A stretch of 64,000 nucleotides of DNA from positions 96,819-160,818 of the forward strand of contig CAIUHP010000078.1 of the NCBI GenBank assembly GCA_903899015.1, given 5' to 3'. The notes beneath the pieces were generated by a model, which saw only the letters and a program-made list of their open reading frames with translations, did no database searches and was not told the DNA's origin. Source of the DNA: an uncultured Armatimonadota bacterium. Lineage in GTDB: Bacteria > Armatimonadota > Fimbriimonadia > Fimbriimonadales > Fimbriimonadaceae. Shown here one piece after another: positions 25,275-34,361 of the stretch (the first letter of the stretch is position 1; every line of letters starts with the position of its first letter). A program made the position numbers and the translations under genes.

Positions 25275-26315
25275 ATGTCGGACCGGCTAGGAATCGGAGT
25301 GCTAGGTCTGCACGAAGGACACACCCTTTTGATTGGACTTCGCGCTTCAGGCTTATGTCGGGCGGTTGCGGGATGCGATCTAAGTTCGGCAAAACGGGCT
25401 CAAGCACTGGAGTCAACTCCAGAACTATTTGTTACGGAGTCTTACGAGGAAATGCTGGGCAGACACGATGTTCGGATCGTCGCCATCTATACGCCAGATG
25501 CTCACCACGCTGCCCACATTGAACAGGCTTTTCTGGCTGGCAAAGATGTGATCTGCACCAAGCCCCTCGTGAACGATCTATCGGTTGCGAACCGGCTCAA
25601 GGAATTGGCTGTTCAAACGGGTCGTCGACTCCAAGTGGGTCAATCCACTCGATTTGGCGAGCCGTTTCAACGTCAACGGGAGCATTTTGAAGAAGGTCGT
25701 CTTGGAGAATTAGAAGTCGTCGATGCCCATTACAACCATCGAATGGATTGGCTTTACGAAAAGAGCCCGTGGAGCATCTCGGAAACTCATTGGGCCTATC
25801 TCGGACTGAGTCACCCGATTGACCTGGTCACTTGGTATCTTGGCCCGATTCGAGAGGTCCACGCCTTTGGAACGATCACCGCTCTCGGCACCCGATACCG
25901 ATTGGAGACTCCCGACGCGATCACCGTGAACTTGATGGGTGAATCCGGTCGCATTGGTCGAGTACTTGGTAACTACGGATTTCACGAATTACCCAAAGCG
26001 CGATCGCTCATCGAGTGCCAACTCATGGGTTCCAAAGGTACATCCATTGCCCGCTATCCCGAGCTACGCTTTACCTACACAGACGGAGTGAAGGAGCAGG
26101 ACGAGGATTATGAGCATTCGATGACAGGCTATTATTCGCGGCACGAGTTAAAAGGGATGCATTACGGCGAGTTCTGTAACTATGCCGACTATTTCGCTTC
26201 GAAGCTCTTAAGCGGCGAGCCAAATTCGCCCGACCTCACCGAAGGTCTCGAGACCGTTGCCGTCATGGATGCCGTCGTCCGATCTTTGCAGGAAGGTCGG
26301 TCAGTTTCGATTTAG
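25275..26315 (+). CDS. Gfo/Idh/MocA-family oxidoreductase
   Basis: A 346-residue NAD(P)-dependent sugar or polyol dehydrogenase-like protein. ATG 25275 is chosen for the strong ribosome site GGGGAGGT; an in-frame GTG at 25200 with a TACAAT box just upstream could give a 25-residue longer form. The N-terminal Rossmann part (about 5-120) has VLGLHEGHTLLIGL in place of the usual GxGxxG, and the conserved Lys is in CTKPLVNDL. The C-terminal alpha/beta domain contains HWAYLGLSHPIDLVTWYLGP. The substrate is unknown. The degenerate nucleotide loop is noteworthy. Confidence 0.85.
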   Translation: MSDRLGIGVLGLHEGHTLLIGLRASGLCRAVAGCDLSSAKRAQALESTPELFVTESYEEMLGRHDVRIVAIYTPDAHHAAHIEQAFLAGKDVICTKPLVNDLSVANRLKELAVQTGRRLQVGQSTRFGEPFQRQREHFEEGRLGELEVVDAHYNHRMDWLYEKSPWSISETHWAYLGLSHPIDLVTWYLGPIREVHAFGTITALGTRYRLETPDAITVNLMGESGRIGRVLGNYGFHELPKARSLIECQLMGSKGTSIARYPELRFTYTDGVKEQDEDYEHSMTGYYSRHELKGMHYGEFCNYADYFASKLLSGEPNSPDLTEGLETVAVMDAVVRSLQEGRSVSI

Positions 26316-26328
26316 TCAAGCGTCAGAC

Positions 26329-26353
26329 CGCCAGCAATGGGATTGGGCTGGCG
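26329..26353. terminator. possible terminator between convergent genes
   Basis: CGCCAGC / GCTGGCG (7 bp), extendable inward by AAT/ATT, lies 14 bases after the oxidoreductase stop and is followed by a T/C-rich run. The remaining bases to 26534 hold nothing recognisable. Confidence 0.4.
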
Positions 26354-26534
26354 AGTTCCCTTTCTTGCACACTCGCAGCACCTCACTTCCGGAAGGAATC
26401 GATCTATACGGTCGATTCCTATAAAAATATCCCTCAAGCGCTCATGAGGTGATCTCAAATCGATATCGCTTGTTGCATCGACTGGGAATCCCCAGTCCTT
26501 GCGCAAATAAAAGACCGAGGATCACTCAAGGTTC

Positions 26535-27272
26535 TCAATAAGCCTGATACTCGCCGTACAGTTCGTGGCCTTGGAAAGGGGCTCGGGCTTTACTGAAGGC
26601 ACTCCACTTAGCGTGTCCTTCAGCGTAAATGCCGTTGCTTCCTTTCGTATGACGATCGGGAGAAATAGCGATTGGGTTGACGATGTCGGATGCGCTGCCG
26701 GGGATTTCAGTTTCGCCGAGCCAGGGATGGAAGTGAACATCGCAAAAGTTGTCTCGACGCTCAGCGATATAGATCGATTGAGCAGGAGCTGGAATGTCGC
26801 TGGAAGTTGCGCCAAACAGATAGTAGGCATTTAACAAAAAGCTGCTCAACGGCCCTGGAGGCGAGGCAAGAGGATTTGAACCAATACAATTCTGATTAGC
26901 ATCCAGCAACTTCAATCCGTGAGGATCAGGATCGGTTGGGCATACGTAGAGCTGAGTCTTGTTTGTATCCTTGCTTGCGACATAGGGCAAAAGTTTGTCG
27001 AACGGCGATCCGAAGTCGATTGCCTCAAGTTGAGCTTCGTTATCGTCAACAAGCGGGTTGAACGTTGAAGGATGCTCTTGCGGGTATCGATCATCGTAAT
27101 CGCCAAGATAGATCATGAGGGCGACCCCAATTTGACGACCGTTTGAGAGACATTGCGTCTTCTTGGCAGCTTCTTTTGCTTGCGCGAAAACGGGGAAAAG
27201 GATGGCGGCGAGAATCGCGATGATGGCAATCACGACGAGTAATTCGATAAGGGTAAATGCGTTCTTTCTCAA
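26535..27272 (-). CDS. type II pseudopilin-like protein (prepilin cleavage/methylation motif)
   Basis: A 245-residue protein beginning with a short leader (MRKNA) and the type IV prepilin/pseudopilin segment [19 protein letters not shown], with the Glu at position +5 after the cleavage site. The rest is a DUF1559-like globular part with [21 protein letters not shown] and a C-terminal [17 protein letters not shown], the H-x9-DG motif with Glu for Asp. It would be processed by prepilin peptidase and displayed on, or anchored at, the inner membrane. The start is TTG. It lies downstream of a small secreted protein gene and a GH13 amylase gene on the same strand, a gene order echoed at 31.2-34.4 kb. 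Confidence 0.88.
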   Translation of the reverse strand: MRKNAFTLIELLVVIAIIAILAAILFPVFAQAKEAAKKTQCLSNGRQIGVALMIYLGDYDDRYPQEHPSTFNPLVDDNEAQLEAIDFGSPFDKLLPYVASKDTNKTQLYVCPTDPDPHGLKLLDANQNCIGSNPLASPPGPLSSFLLNAYYLFGATSSDIPAPAQSIYIAERRDNFCDVHFHPWLGETEIPGSASDIVNPIAISPDRHTKGSNGIYAEGHAKWSAFSKARAPFQGHELYGEYQAY

Positions 27273-27364
27273 TGGATGTTTCCGATAGGTTCAAAGGACA
27301 CGTGCCTTCGGGAAATAAAGGCGCGCAAATGGGCAAGCGAACGGACGTGTTCGCGCATCGGAAC

Positions 27365-27814
27365 CTAGGAGAACGCTGGGGGACGTGTGCGAGGGGACCG
27401 TGATGATGCAGGAATCAGTGCCTTAAACGCAGGTGGTTGAAGAGCGAACGTCACCCGAGAAGTCAGAATTGGGTCCGGCTCCATCGAAACAAAAAGCTCA
27501 GATTTCGGGGGAGTGGGAAGTGCATGTTCTGCACTCTTCTTTTCAGCACACTTACACTGGACAAAGCCCTTGTCGCCTGGCTTCGGTGCTACAGACTTAT
27601 AGCCAAGGATGCAGCCACATTTGTCTTTTACGGCTACTCGAATGGCTTGAATGGGTGCAGTAGGGCATTGGAGTCCCGCTTGTGTTTGCGGTGATACTTT
27701 CAAGGCAGAGCAAAGTAAGAACAGGCAAGCAACAAACAATGCGAAGAAATTGATTCTTCGAGCCAGTTTGCCCCTCCCTTCTCGTTTTGCAATGCTAGCC
27801 ATCGACCGCTTCAT
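27365..27814 (-). CDS. secreted small cysteine-containing protein, unknown
   Basis: A 149-residue protein with a basic N-terminus and a signal-anchor-like hydrophobic stretch (about 21-42). A four-cysteine segment follows (QCPTAP, KCGCILGY, QCKCAEKK; about 48-92) and might bind a metal or form disulfides. The tail is Pro/Ser/Arg-rich (SPRTRPPAFS end). I do not recognise a family. It starts 18 bases after the stop of the amylase gene and precedes the pseudopilin gene, so it is probably co-transcribed with both. Confidence 0.6.
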   Translation of the reverse strand: MKRSMASIAKREGRGKLARRINFFALFVACLFLLCSALKVSPQTQAGLQCPTAPIQAIRVAVKDKCGCILGYKSVAPKPGDKGFVQCKCAEKKSAEHALPTPPKSELFVSMEPDPILTSRVTFALQPPAFKALIPASSRSPRTRPPAFS

Positions 27815-27832
27815 CTTACCGCCGAAACTAAC

Positions 27833-29422
27833 TTATGGGACGCGTTTGTATGGCGTATATCCTTTTGAATCCATATACGAGTAGACCCGAACAGTCCTAG
27901 CAGGAACATGTACTTCCGCCATTCCGGAGTAGACGGTCTTCGTAGATCCGTCCATAAGATCTTTCATTACGCCACCGTTCATCAAACGTCCGTCACGGAA
28001 CGAGACTGTCTCCGTGACCGCTTCCTCGCTTGGGTTAGCGAGGACCACGATCGAATCCATCGTCCGTTCGGTGTGCCGGGCGAAACCGAGAAGTTTCTCG
28101 CAGTCAAGAGCCACATAATCGCCGATCCGCAGGGCCCGATGGGTTTTGCGCAGGTTTGTGAGGCGCTTTACCCAAGCAAGTTCTGGGTTAGAGTCTTTGA
28201 CTAAGTCCCATCGCATGGGTCCGCGACTACCGGGATCGCCTTTTCCTTCCATGCCAACTTCGACTCCGTAATAGAGGACAGGACAACCGGGCAGCGTGAA
28301 CTGCAAAATCTGAGCCATATGCCGTTCTTTCTCATCGGGCAGGATCGACTCTAAGCGATCGGTATCGTGATTATCGAGGATCAGCCACGATTTAAGCAGA
28401 GATTCAATTCCTGCGTCAGTCACCATGCGCTCAAGAAGTCGATTTGCAGTACGGACTGGCAATTTCCCCGCGATCATATCGAGGGATATTCTTCGGGCGT
28501 AGAAATTCATGATCCCGTCCATCGCAGGTACCCAGCCTTGAGGATAGTTCCACGCCTCTCCTACCACCACACTATCTGGTTTGGCCTTATGGGCGGCGGC
28601 GGTGATCTCGCCGAGATACTTGGGTCCAAGTTCAAATGCGGTATCTAAACGCCATCCGTCGACGCCATCCCGTAAATATTTCTGAACCACCGAATCGGTT
28701 CCACTGTAGAGCGCTTTTTGAACCAACGGGCTCTCTATTTTCACTTCCACGAGGTTGGCCGAGTTAATCCAAGAACGATAGCCACGAGCATATTCAGGTC
28801 CGAAGAAGAACCAATCTCTAAACGGGCTTTGGGGATCCCGTAGTGCTGATTGAAACTTGGGACTGTTTCGACCAATGTGGTTGAACACACCATCAAGCAT
28901 GAGCTTCATCCCTTTTCCGTGAAGGGACTTTGCAAGTTCGACGACGTCCTTTCTCGTTCCGTACTCGGGTGCAACTTCTGCCCAATCGAGAGCATCGTAT
29001 TTGTGATTCGAAAGTGCAGACTGAATTGGATTGAGATAGAGAACATCCGCTCCTAAACCTTGGATATAGTCCAATTTCCCGCGAGTGCTCTTTAAGTCGC
29101 CGCCCCAAAAGGCAAGCTCGTGCGTCCACATACCGAGTTGTTTGTCTTCGTGTCCGCCAACGGGTACTTCGGACCAAGGGTGAAGCGTACGGGGTGTGGC
29201 GTAAAGGCTCTTCTTGGCTTCAAGGTTTGCGGACGGAGCGAAGCGATCGACAAAGACTTGATAGACAATGGCTCCATTACGCCAGTCGTTTGCGCGCACC
29301 GTCATTTTATGAGCAAGCGAGCGGTCCGCTTCGGTCATGTAGGCATCCTTGTTTTGGGAATGGGCAGGCATTGTAAGCAAAAGCAAGCACCAAATCGGCA
29401 ATGATCGGTTAAGTGTTTTCAT
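27833..29422 (-). CDS. secreted GH13 alpha-amylase-family glycosidase
   Basis: A 529-residue alpha-glucan-acting enzyme with a signal peptide (about 1-22, ending near AHSQ). All four GH13 regions are seen: LMLDGVFNHIG, DGWRLDTAFE with nucleophile Asp260, VVVGEAWN with acid/base Glu289, and LDNHDTDR with Asp353. The GMEGKGDPGSRGPMRWD segment resembles neopullulanase/cyclomaltodextrinase-type enzymes, as does the short C-terminal beta domain. It has no recognisable CBM. It heads a probable operon with the small cysteine protein and a pseudopilin. It diverges from the sulfotransferase gene. Confidence 0.93.
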   Translation of the reverse strand: MKTLNRSLPIWCLLLLTMPAHSQNKDAYMTEADRSLAHKMTVRANDWRNGAIVYQVFVDRFAPSANLEAKKSLYATPRTLHPWSEVPVGGHEDKQLGMWTHELAFWGGDLKSTRGKLDYIQGLGADVLYLNPIQSALSNHKYDALDWAEVAPEYGTRKDVVELAKSLHGKGMKLMLDGVFNHIGRNSPKFQSALRDPQSPFRDWFFFGPEYARGYRSWINSANLVEVKIESPLVQKALYSGTDSVVQKYLRDGVDGWRLDTAFELGPKYLGEITAAAHKAKPDSVVVGEAWNYPQGWVPAMDGIMNFYARRISLDMIAGKLPVRTANRLLERMVTDAGIESLLKSWLILDNHDTDRLESILPDEKERHMAQILQFTLPGCPVLYYGVEVGMEGKGDPGSRGPMRWDLVKDSNPELAWVKRLTNLRKTHRALRIGDYVALDCEKLLGFARHTERTMDSIVVLANPSEEAVTETVSFRDGRLMNGGVMKDLMDGSTKTVYSGMAEVHVPARTVRVYSYMDSKGYTPYKRVP

Positions 29423-29475
29423 GAGTGCTCTTGAATCAAAGTATGAACCTATCCCTCTATAATCACCAGTGAAAG

Positions 29476-30744
29476 ATGGCTCTTGAAGGAAAAGCGGTTG
29501 TCATAGTGGGGATGTGTCGAAGTGGCACCTCAAGCGTTGCGGGAGCACTCGCTATGGTTGGTGTTTATTTTGGAAACAACGACTATCTTTACCAAGGTGA
29601 TACGCACAACCAAGGTGGCTATTGGGAGCATAAAGCAGTCAATTCCGCGCACCGCAAATTTCACCTGTCGTTGAATTTAGCCGGGCTAGATGTCGACCCT
29701 TTGCCAGATGATTGGCGCGAGAGGCCGATGAGTGAAGTGATGGTTCGTGGCACGGCGCTGATGCTTAAAACCCATTTTTCAGGGAAGCTCTTTTGGGGAT
29801 GGAAAGATCCTCAGGCATCGACTTTGATGCCATTTGTATACGACGTCTTTCGCCAAACTGGAATCCAGCCCGTTCTCGTACTTTGCGTTCGAAATCCCAT
29901 TGACGTCGCCTCTTCGCAAAAAAAGAGGCAGGGTTCACCCGAAGCACAAACCCTTGGCGGCTGGCTTCTAAGCACCTTGGCTGCCCTACGTGATAGTAAG
30001 GGTATGGCTCGTACGGTGATCATGTACAGCTCCTTTTTGGAGAATCCTCGGTCGTGTCTCGAATCAACCATTGACCTGCTCAATATGGAGGTAAGCGATC
30101 AACAGTGGGCTTCTGCCTCCGAGTGGGTTCGTGCCGAACTGTCCCACGGAAGCGTCCGATACGAGGAACTGACTAAACTGCCTGCGATTTTCAAGAAGAC
30201 GTTTGATATTTGTATCGCGGCATCAAAGGATGCTCAGGCTCTTAACCAAGGAGTCTTCGATGAAGACATTGAAGTTCTTTGGAAGGAATGGGGGGGTTGG
30301 CACAATCTCTTCAGTCGTCCGCCTTTTCCTGAAGCCACTCTGGGACTTTCATGGGAACGGGCGGGCGACAAGCATGTTCAAGAGCAGATGTACCGTCCAA
30401 GTCGAAGCTGGCAGACAATCTCGTGCTCGTCTCGGGCTTTGCCAGGAAGCCGAGTATCGGTGCGAATCTATCCATTGCCCGCTATTGTTTGGATTCGGAA
30501 GGCGATTTGGAAAGATGGTGAGATCGCATTACCGGCAAAGCTCTTGCCAGGACTTCATGGACAATTAGACGAGGACGCCGGTTACAAGCGAGTTTGGCTC
30601 TTTCACGGTACCGAGCAATTTGCGGTGGAAGCGCCGATCGCCAAGGGAGTATTCGAACTCGAATTGGAAGTGCTCATCGAAACCAGCAATGTGATCTCGG
30701 GCATGACTTTCAAAGACCTAACCCAGAGAGCATCAAGCTTATGA
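29476..30744 (+). CDS. sulfotransferase-family P-loop protein
   Basis: A 422-residue protein. The PAPS/P-loop motif GMCRSGTSS lies at 12-20 right after a beta strand (AVVIVGM), and a second conserved region LVLCVRNPIDVASSQKKR fits the 3'-phosphate-binding element. Both are typical of bacterial Sulfotransfer_1/3 proteins. The C-terminal 120 residues are beta-rich and may be an additional binding domain. No signal peptide is visible. A TATAAT box (29458-29463) lies 12 bp before the ATG, giving a very short or absent 5' UTR. The acceptor is unknown; an exopolysaccharide or glycolipid is possible. Confidence 0.8.
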   Translation: MALEGKAVVIVGMCRSGTSSVAGALAMVGVYFGNNDYLYQGDTHNQGGYWEHKAVNSAHRKFHLSLNLAGLDVDPLPDDWRERPMSEVMVRGTALMLKTHFSGKLFWGWKDPQASTLMPFVYDVFRQTGIQPVLVLCVRNPIDVASSQKKRQGSPEAQTLGGWLLSTLAALRDSKGMARTVIMYSSFLENPRSCLESTIDLLNMEVSDQQWASASEWVRAELSHGSVRYEELTKLPAIFKKTFDICIAASKDAQALNQGVFDEDIEVLWKEWGGWHNLFSRPPFPEATLGLSWERAGDKHVQEQMYRPSRSWQTISCSSRALPGSRVSVRIYPLPAIVWIRKAIWKDGEIALPAKLLPGLHGQLDEDAGYKRVWLFHGTEQFAVEAPIAKGVFELELEVLIETSNVISGMTFKDLTQRASSL

Positions 30745-30749
30745 ATGAA

Positions 30750-30783
30750 GAGAGGGCATCTGCTTGTCTCTCAATGCCCTCTC
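30750..30783 (+). terminator. rho-independent terminator of the sulfotransferase gene
   Basis: Perfect 10-bp stem GAGAGGGCAT / ATGCCCTCTC, 14-nt loop, followed by ATTTTC; it begins 6 bases after the stop codon. Confidence 0.85.
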
Positions 30784-30846
30784 ATTTTCAGTCGGCGCAG
30801 CATTTACAGGCGACGACGACTGATGTCTATTCAAAGACGGTTAAGA

Positions 30847-31179
30847 TTATTTAGTTGCACCTGATGCACCCGGTGCTGTGCTTTGAGGGATGGCACCTCC
30901 ACCTTGTAAAAGCTCAGGCGGGACCGGTTTGCCCTCTTTAGCATACATTTCCTTAATCTTCTTCATCTTGAAGTCCATAGGCGCCATTGAGCCCATGATT
31001 GATTTGCACCGAACGTCAAGTGGTAGTTTGTCAAAAGCAGCCTTTACTTCCTCATCCGAACCACCGGATGGAGTCTGGCCAATTTTATCGCAGCCCACAA
31101 GGACCCAACCGATCGCGCAAACACAAAGAATCGAATTCACATATTTAAAAATGATCCTCACCTCCTTGAGAGATTTCAT
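30847..31179 (-). CDS. small lipoprotein of unknown function with uncertain start
   Basis: A hydrophobic N-terminus ends in GWVLVGC, a lipobox-like sequence, so the mature part (about 90 residues, Lys/Met-rich middle, Gly/Ala/Pro tail) would be a lipoprotein. The start is unclear. ATG 31179 has no ribosome site. A near-perfect Shine-Dalgarno AAGGAGGTGA (plus-strand coordinates 31158-31167) lies inside that frame and points to a non-canonical ATC (31155) or ATT (31152) codon, while the nearest downstream GTG (31140) is 20 bases away. It follows the second pseudopilin gene, separated by a strong hairpin. Confidence 0.6.
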   Translation of the reverse strand: MKSLKEVRIIFKYVNSILCVCAIGWVLVGCDKIGQTPSGGSDEEVKAAFDKLPLDVRCKSIMGSMAPMDFKMKKIKEMYAKEGKPVPPELLQGGGAIPQSTAPGASGATK

Positions 31180-31190
31180 TCGTAAATGTC

Positions 31191-31219
31191 GAATTGGGCC
31201 CCACTGCGGGGCCCAGTTC
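31191..31219. terminator. hairpin downstream of the second pseudopilin gene
   Basis: GAATTGGGCCCC / GGGGCCCAGTTC pair over 12 positions (one G-U on the plus strand, one mismatch on the minus strand) with loop ACTGC. It lies just after the pseudopilin stop and before the lipoprotein. There is no U-tract; it may be a partial terminator or processing site. Confidence 0.5.
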
Positions 31220-31236
31220 AACTTGCCAAACTATGC

Positions 31237-32187
31237 TTACTGGTGACCAGGATCGGCGTAGTTGGTTCCCCAGAATGTCCAGAGCTGGCCGACTTGGCTG
31301 GCTGGCGCATACTGCGTGTTGTTGCAGAAGTCGCACATCCATCGCGAGTCGTGAGTTGTGGTCTGGTTAGGGTGAAGGGCAGCTGTTGGAGTTGACTTGG
31401 CATGGCCATCGAAGAATCCAACGTTTGCATTTTGACCGTGCATACCCTTAAAGCTCGCCCCCCAAACGGCTGATCCAACGTTACCGTACCATGTGGTTAC
31501 GTCCGTTGGCATGTCGATAAGGAGAATGGCTCGTGACACGCTTGTGAACGTCATGTTGCCACTGCCGATACCGTTCAGGCCATCGCCGCCGGTTGTTCCT
31601 GAGGTCATGTTCGGACCAGGGTGTGAGTAGCCGCCGGTGCCGCCGCCAGTTGCGCAGCCGCCATTCTTGTAGCCCCACATGTCAAAGTTGATCATGTAGT
31701 CGGTAGGCGGATATACGTCCTTATAGTATTGGCTCGATGGGAATTGATAGGAGAAACCGCCACCATGAGGATAGATGGAAGCTTGAAGACCCACGCAAGG
31801 ATCATCTGGAGCTTTCATCCAAACGCCGCCGTAAAGTACGTTTGATTCATCAACAGCTGCGTGCTGGGTAGCACCAACCTGGTATGGATCACCTGGATCT
31901 TTCCAAAGGCCGACGCTCTTAGTGTACGGGCCCAACTTAGCAGCGAAAACATAGGTTTCCGCCTGGTCGTTGTAGACCGGGACGTCGGGTAGACCGTCGT
32001 CTGAGTCGTTTGAGTAAAGCATTGCGGACAGTGTGGTCTGCTTAATGTTGCTGAGACATACCGTCTTCTTTGCGGCAGCTTTTGCCTGAGCAAATACTGG
32101 GAAGAGGATCGCCGCAAGAATCGCGATAATTGCGATGACGACGAGTAGTTCAATGAGGGTGAAACCCTGTCTTCTTTGACTATTCAT
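31237..32187 (-). CDS. type II pseudopilin-like protein coupled to amylase
   Basis: A 316-residue protein with leader MNSQRRQG followed by [19 protein letters not shown], the prepilin peptidase motif, then a DUF1559-like part ([22 protein letters not shown]) and the C-terminal H-x9-DG motif in [17 protein letters not shown]. The middle is rich in Gly/Tyr/Asn. Its ATG overlaps the amylase stop by four bases (ATGA), so the two are translationally coupled. A surface pseudopilus or amylase-related secretion or attachment role is an inference. The leader helix is nearly identical to that of the protein at 26535-27272. Confidence 0.9.
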   Translation of the reverse strand: MNSQRRQGFTLIELLVVIAIIAILAAILFPVFAQAKAAAKKTVCLSNIKQTTLSAMLYSNDSDDGLPDVPVYNDQAETYVFAAKLGPYTKSVGLWKDPGDPYQVGATQHAAVDESNVLYGGVWMKAPDDPCVGLQASIYPHGGGFSYQFPSSQYYKDVYPPTDYMINFDMWGYKNGGCATGGGTGGYSHPGPNMTSGTTGGDGLNGIGSGNMTFTSVSRAILLIDMPTDVTTWYGNVGSAVWGASFKGMHGQNANVGFFDGHAKSTPTAALHPNQTTTHDSRWMCDFCNNTQYAPASQVGQLWTFWGTNYADPGHQ

Positions 32188-34361
32188 GGAAGCTCCTTAT
32201 TTACGAGTGCCTTGGACATGGCCACGGCAGCACCCACACTTGTGGGACGAATGTGGCGAGAGTGAGAGATAGATCCCGAGTGGGGGATAAGAACAGCGGC
32301 GCTCCTTGGAGATAACCGCAGATGAAGAATGCTTTCAGTGGGGGCAATAATCTGCCCGCTGAGTGCGTCGGAAAATTCTGTTGTGGCTGCTTTGCCGGGT
32401 AGCCCCGTCACATGGCGCAGGTTCAGATCAATCGACTGTTCGGTATTGGATCGGTTGATTGCGATGAGATCGGCCTTGTCGTCGAGAACTCGCGCAAAGC
32501 TGACCACTTGCTTCTGATCGTCAATGACTAGCGGAACTGGGTCTCCCGATTGGAGAGTCCGGTCGGCATTACGCATGTGAACCAGCTTCTTATATAGGTT
32601 CAAAAAGCTATTCGATCGGTTGACTGCATCCCAGGTCATTCCGCGACGATTGTCAGGATCTTTGGCTCCTTCCATACCGATCTCGTCACCGTAATAGATG
32701 CTTGGGGTGCCGATCCAGGTGAACTGTAGGATCGCCGCCAATTTGGCAAGCGATGCATCCTTGCCGCAGAGGTTGAGAATGCGCGGGGTGTCATGGCTGC
32801 TGATCAGGTTCATCATGTTCCGAGAAACCTGGGGAGCATAGGTGTTATAAACCCCCATCAACTTGCGCATCAGGTCGCTTGGCCTTCCCGATCCGGCTTG
32901 AGAAACAAAGCCGAGTACGGCCTCACTGAACTGGTAATTCATCACTGAATCCCATTGATCGCCTTTGAGCCAGGGCGTTCCATCACCCCAAACCTCACCC
33001 ACGATCCAGGCGTTGGGATTGATCGACTTGACCTTCTTTCGGAAATCCACCCAGTAGTCTGGAGTAACCTCGTTTGCGGCATCCAAGCGCCATCCCGCAA
33101 CTGAAGCCTTTGTCTGCCAGAACTCCGGAACGCTCAACATGTAGCGTCTCGCCTCCGGGCTCGAGTAATTAACCTTGGGCATCGACGGGAAGTTGAACCA
33201 AGCTTCGTAGTTGGGGTTGGGTCCGACTTTAACCGGGAACGACTTAAACGTGTACCAATTCTTATATTTGGAGTCAGCGCCATTGTTGACCACATCCGCG
33301 AATGGAGCAAAGTTCGTCGCGGTATGGTTGAAGACTCCATCCAGGATCGTTTTCATCCCGTTCTTTTCGAGGTCTCTCGTGAGCTTGAGGAACTCCTGAT
33401 TGGTCCCAAAAATCGGATCGATCTGAAAATAGTCGGTGGTCTCGTAACGGTGATTCGAGGGCGATTTGAAGACCGGATTAAAAAATACCGCCGACACGCC
33501 AAGGTCCTTGAGATATCCCAAGTGTTGCTCGACCCCAGCGACATCGCCTCCGAAGTAGTTGTTGTACGATGGCTTGCCGTTCCATGGCACGACATTGGCA
33601 GGATCGTTTGACTTATCACCGTTTGCAAAGCGGTCTGGAAAAATGTGATAGATGACGGATCGTTCGACCCACGCAGGGACGACGAACGGGTGAAAGGTCT
33701 TGGCTGAAACGACGAATTCGTTGTGAGCAGTCGGCGTCGTTAAACCGTTCGCGCCAAAAGCCATGTCGCCCTTTCCATCGTTCAACACGAAACGGTAGTG
33801 AAGGTCAGCTTTCCGATTCCACGCCAATTTGGCTAAATATCGCTCGTAGAACTCGTCGCCTCCCATGTCTGTCATCGGAGTTTCTCGACCATTAACCAAC
33901 AGATTCACCTTGGCGATATCGTTGGGCCTGGTACGAAGGGTGACCGTTAATTGACCCCGATCATAGTTGAAGAAAGGAATCTCTGTTGAGTGTTGAAGGG
34001 CACTCGCAGAGATGAAACCATCCCCTCGCTTAGCCGGTTTGACGGAGTCTTTTGAGGCGATAATGAGTTGTGAATTCGTATTCCCATTGCCGTCGTCCTC
34101 ATTTCGCTGAGCCTTGGGATCGGTAATCCACGTATTTCCGTCGAGGACGAACTTGTAGCTGTACTTGCCGGGAGCTAACTTTAAAGCAAGTTTCCAGGTC
34201 AGACCGTCTGTCTGGACCTTCATGGGATTGGCTTCCTTATTCCAGCCATTGAAACTGCCCGCTACATTTACGCTCGAAAGTGCTTGGGAAGCGTGATACA
34301 AAAATGTGTGGTCGACCATTTGCATGGTTCGGCAAGCGACGATAGGAAGGATGGCAATCAT
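32184..34361 (-). CDS. GH13 neopullulanase/cyclomaltodextrinase-like enzyme with N-terminal glycogen-binding domain
   Basis: A 725-residue protein. ATG 34361 overlaps the regulator stop (ATGA), giving translational coupling. A weak hydrophobic N-terminus ([13 protein letters not shown]) may act as a signal. Residues about 15-100 are a CBM48/AMPK-type glycogen-binding domain ([28 protein letters not shown]). A second beta domain follows, then the GH13 barrel with [11 protein letters not shown], nucleophile Asp427 (GWRLDAANE), acid/base Glu456 ([10 protein letters not shown]) and Asp524 (SSHDTPR). It probably hydrolyses maltodextrins, pullulan or cyclodextrins. It is controlled by the LacI-type gene upstream. 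Confidence 0.93.
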   Translation of the reverse strand: MIAILPIVACRTMQMVDHTFLYHASQALSSVNVAGSFNGWNKEANPMKVQTDGLTWKLALKLAPGKYSYKFVLDGNTWITDPKAQRNEDDGNGNTNSQLIIASKDSVKPAKRGDGFISASALQHSTEIPFFNYDRGQLTVTLRTRPNDIAKVNLLVNGRETPMTDMGGDEFYERYLAKLAWNRKADLHYRFVLNDGKGDMAFGANGLTTPTAHNEFVVSAKTFHPFVVPAWVERSVIYHIFPDRFANGDKSNDPANVVPWNGKPSYNNYFGGDVAGVEQHLGYLKDLGVSAVFFNPVFKSPSNHRYETTDYFQIDPIFGTNQEFLKLTRDLEKNGMKTILDGVFNHTATNFAPFADVVNNGADSKYKNWYTFKSFPVKVGPNPNYEAWFNFPSMPKVNYSSPEARRYMLSVPEFWQTKASVAGWRLDAANEVTPDYWVDFRKKVKSINPNAWIVGEVWGDGTPWLKGDQWDSVMNYQFSEAVLGFVSQAGSGRPSDLMRKLMGVYNTYAPQVSRNMMNLISSHDTPRILNLCGKDASLAKLAAILQFTWIGTPSIYYGDEIGMEGAKDPDNRRGMTWDAVNRSNSFLNLYKKLVHMRNADRTLQSGDPVPLVIDDQKQVVSFARVLDDKADLIAINRSNTEQSIDLNLRHVTGLPGKAATTEFSDALSGQIIAPTESILHLRLSPRSAAVLIPHSGSISHSRHIRPTSVGAAVAMSKALVNKELP

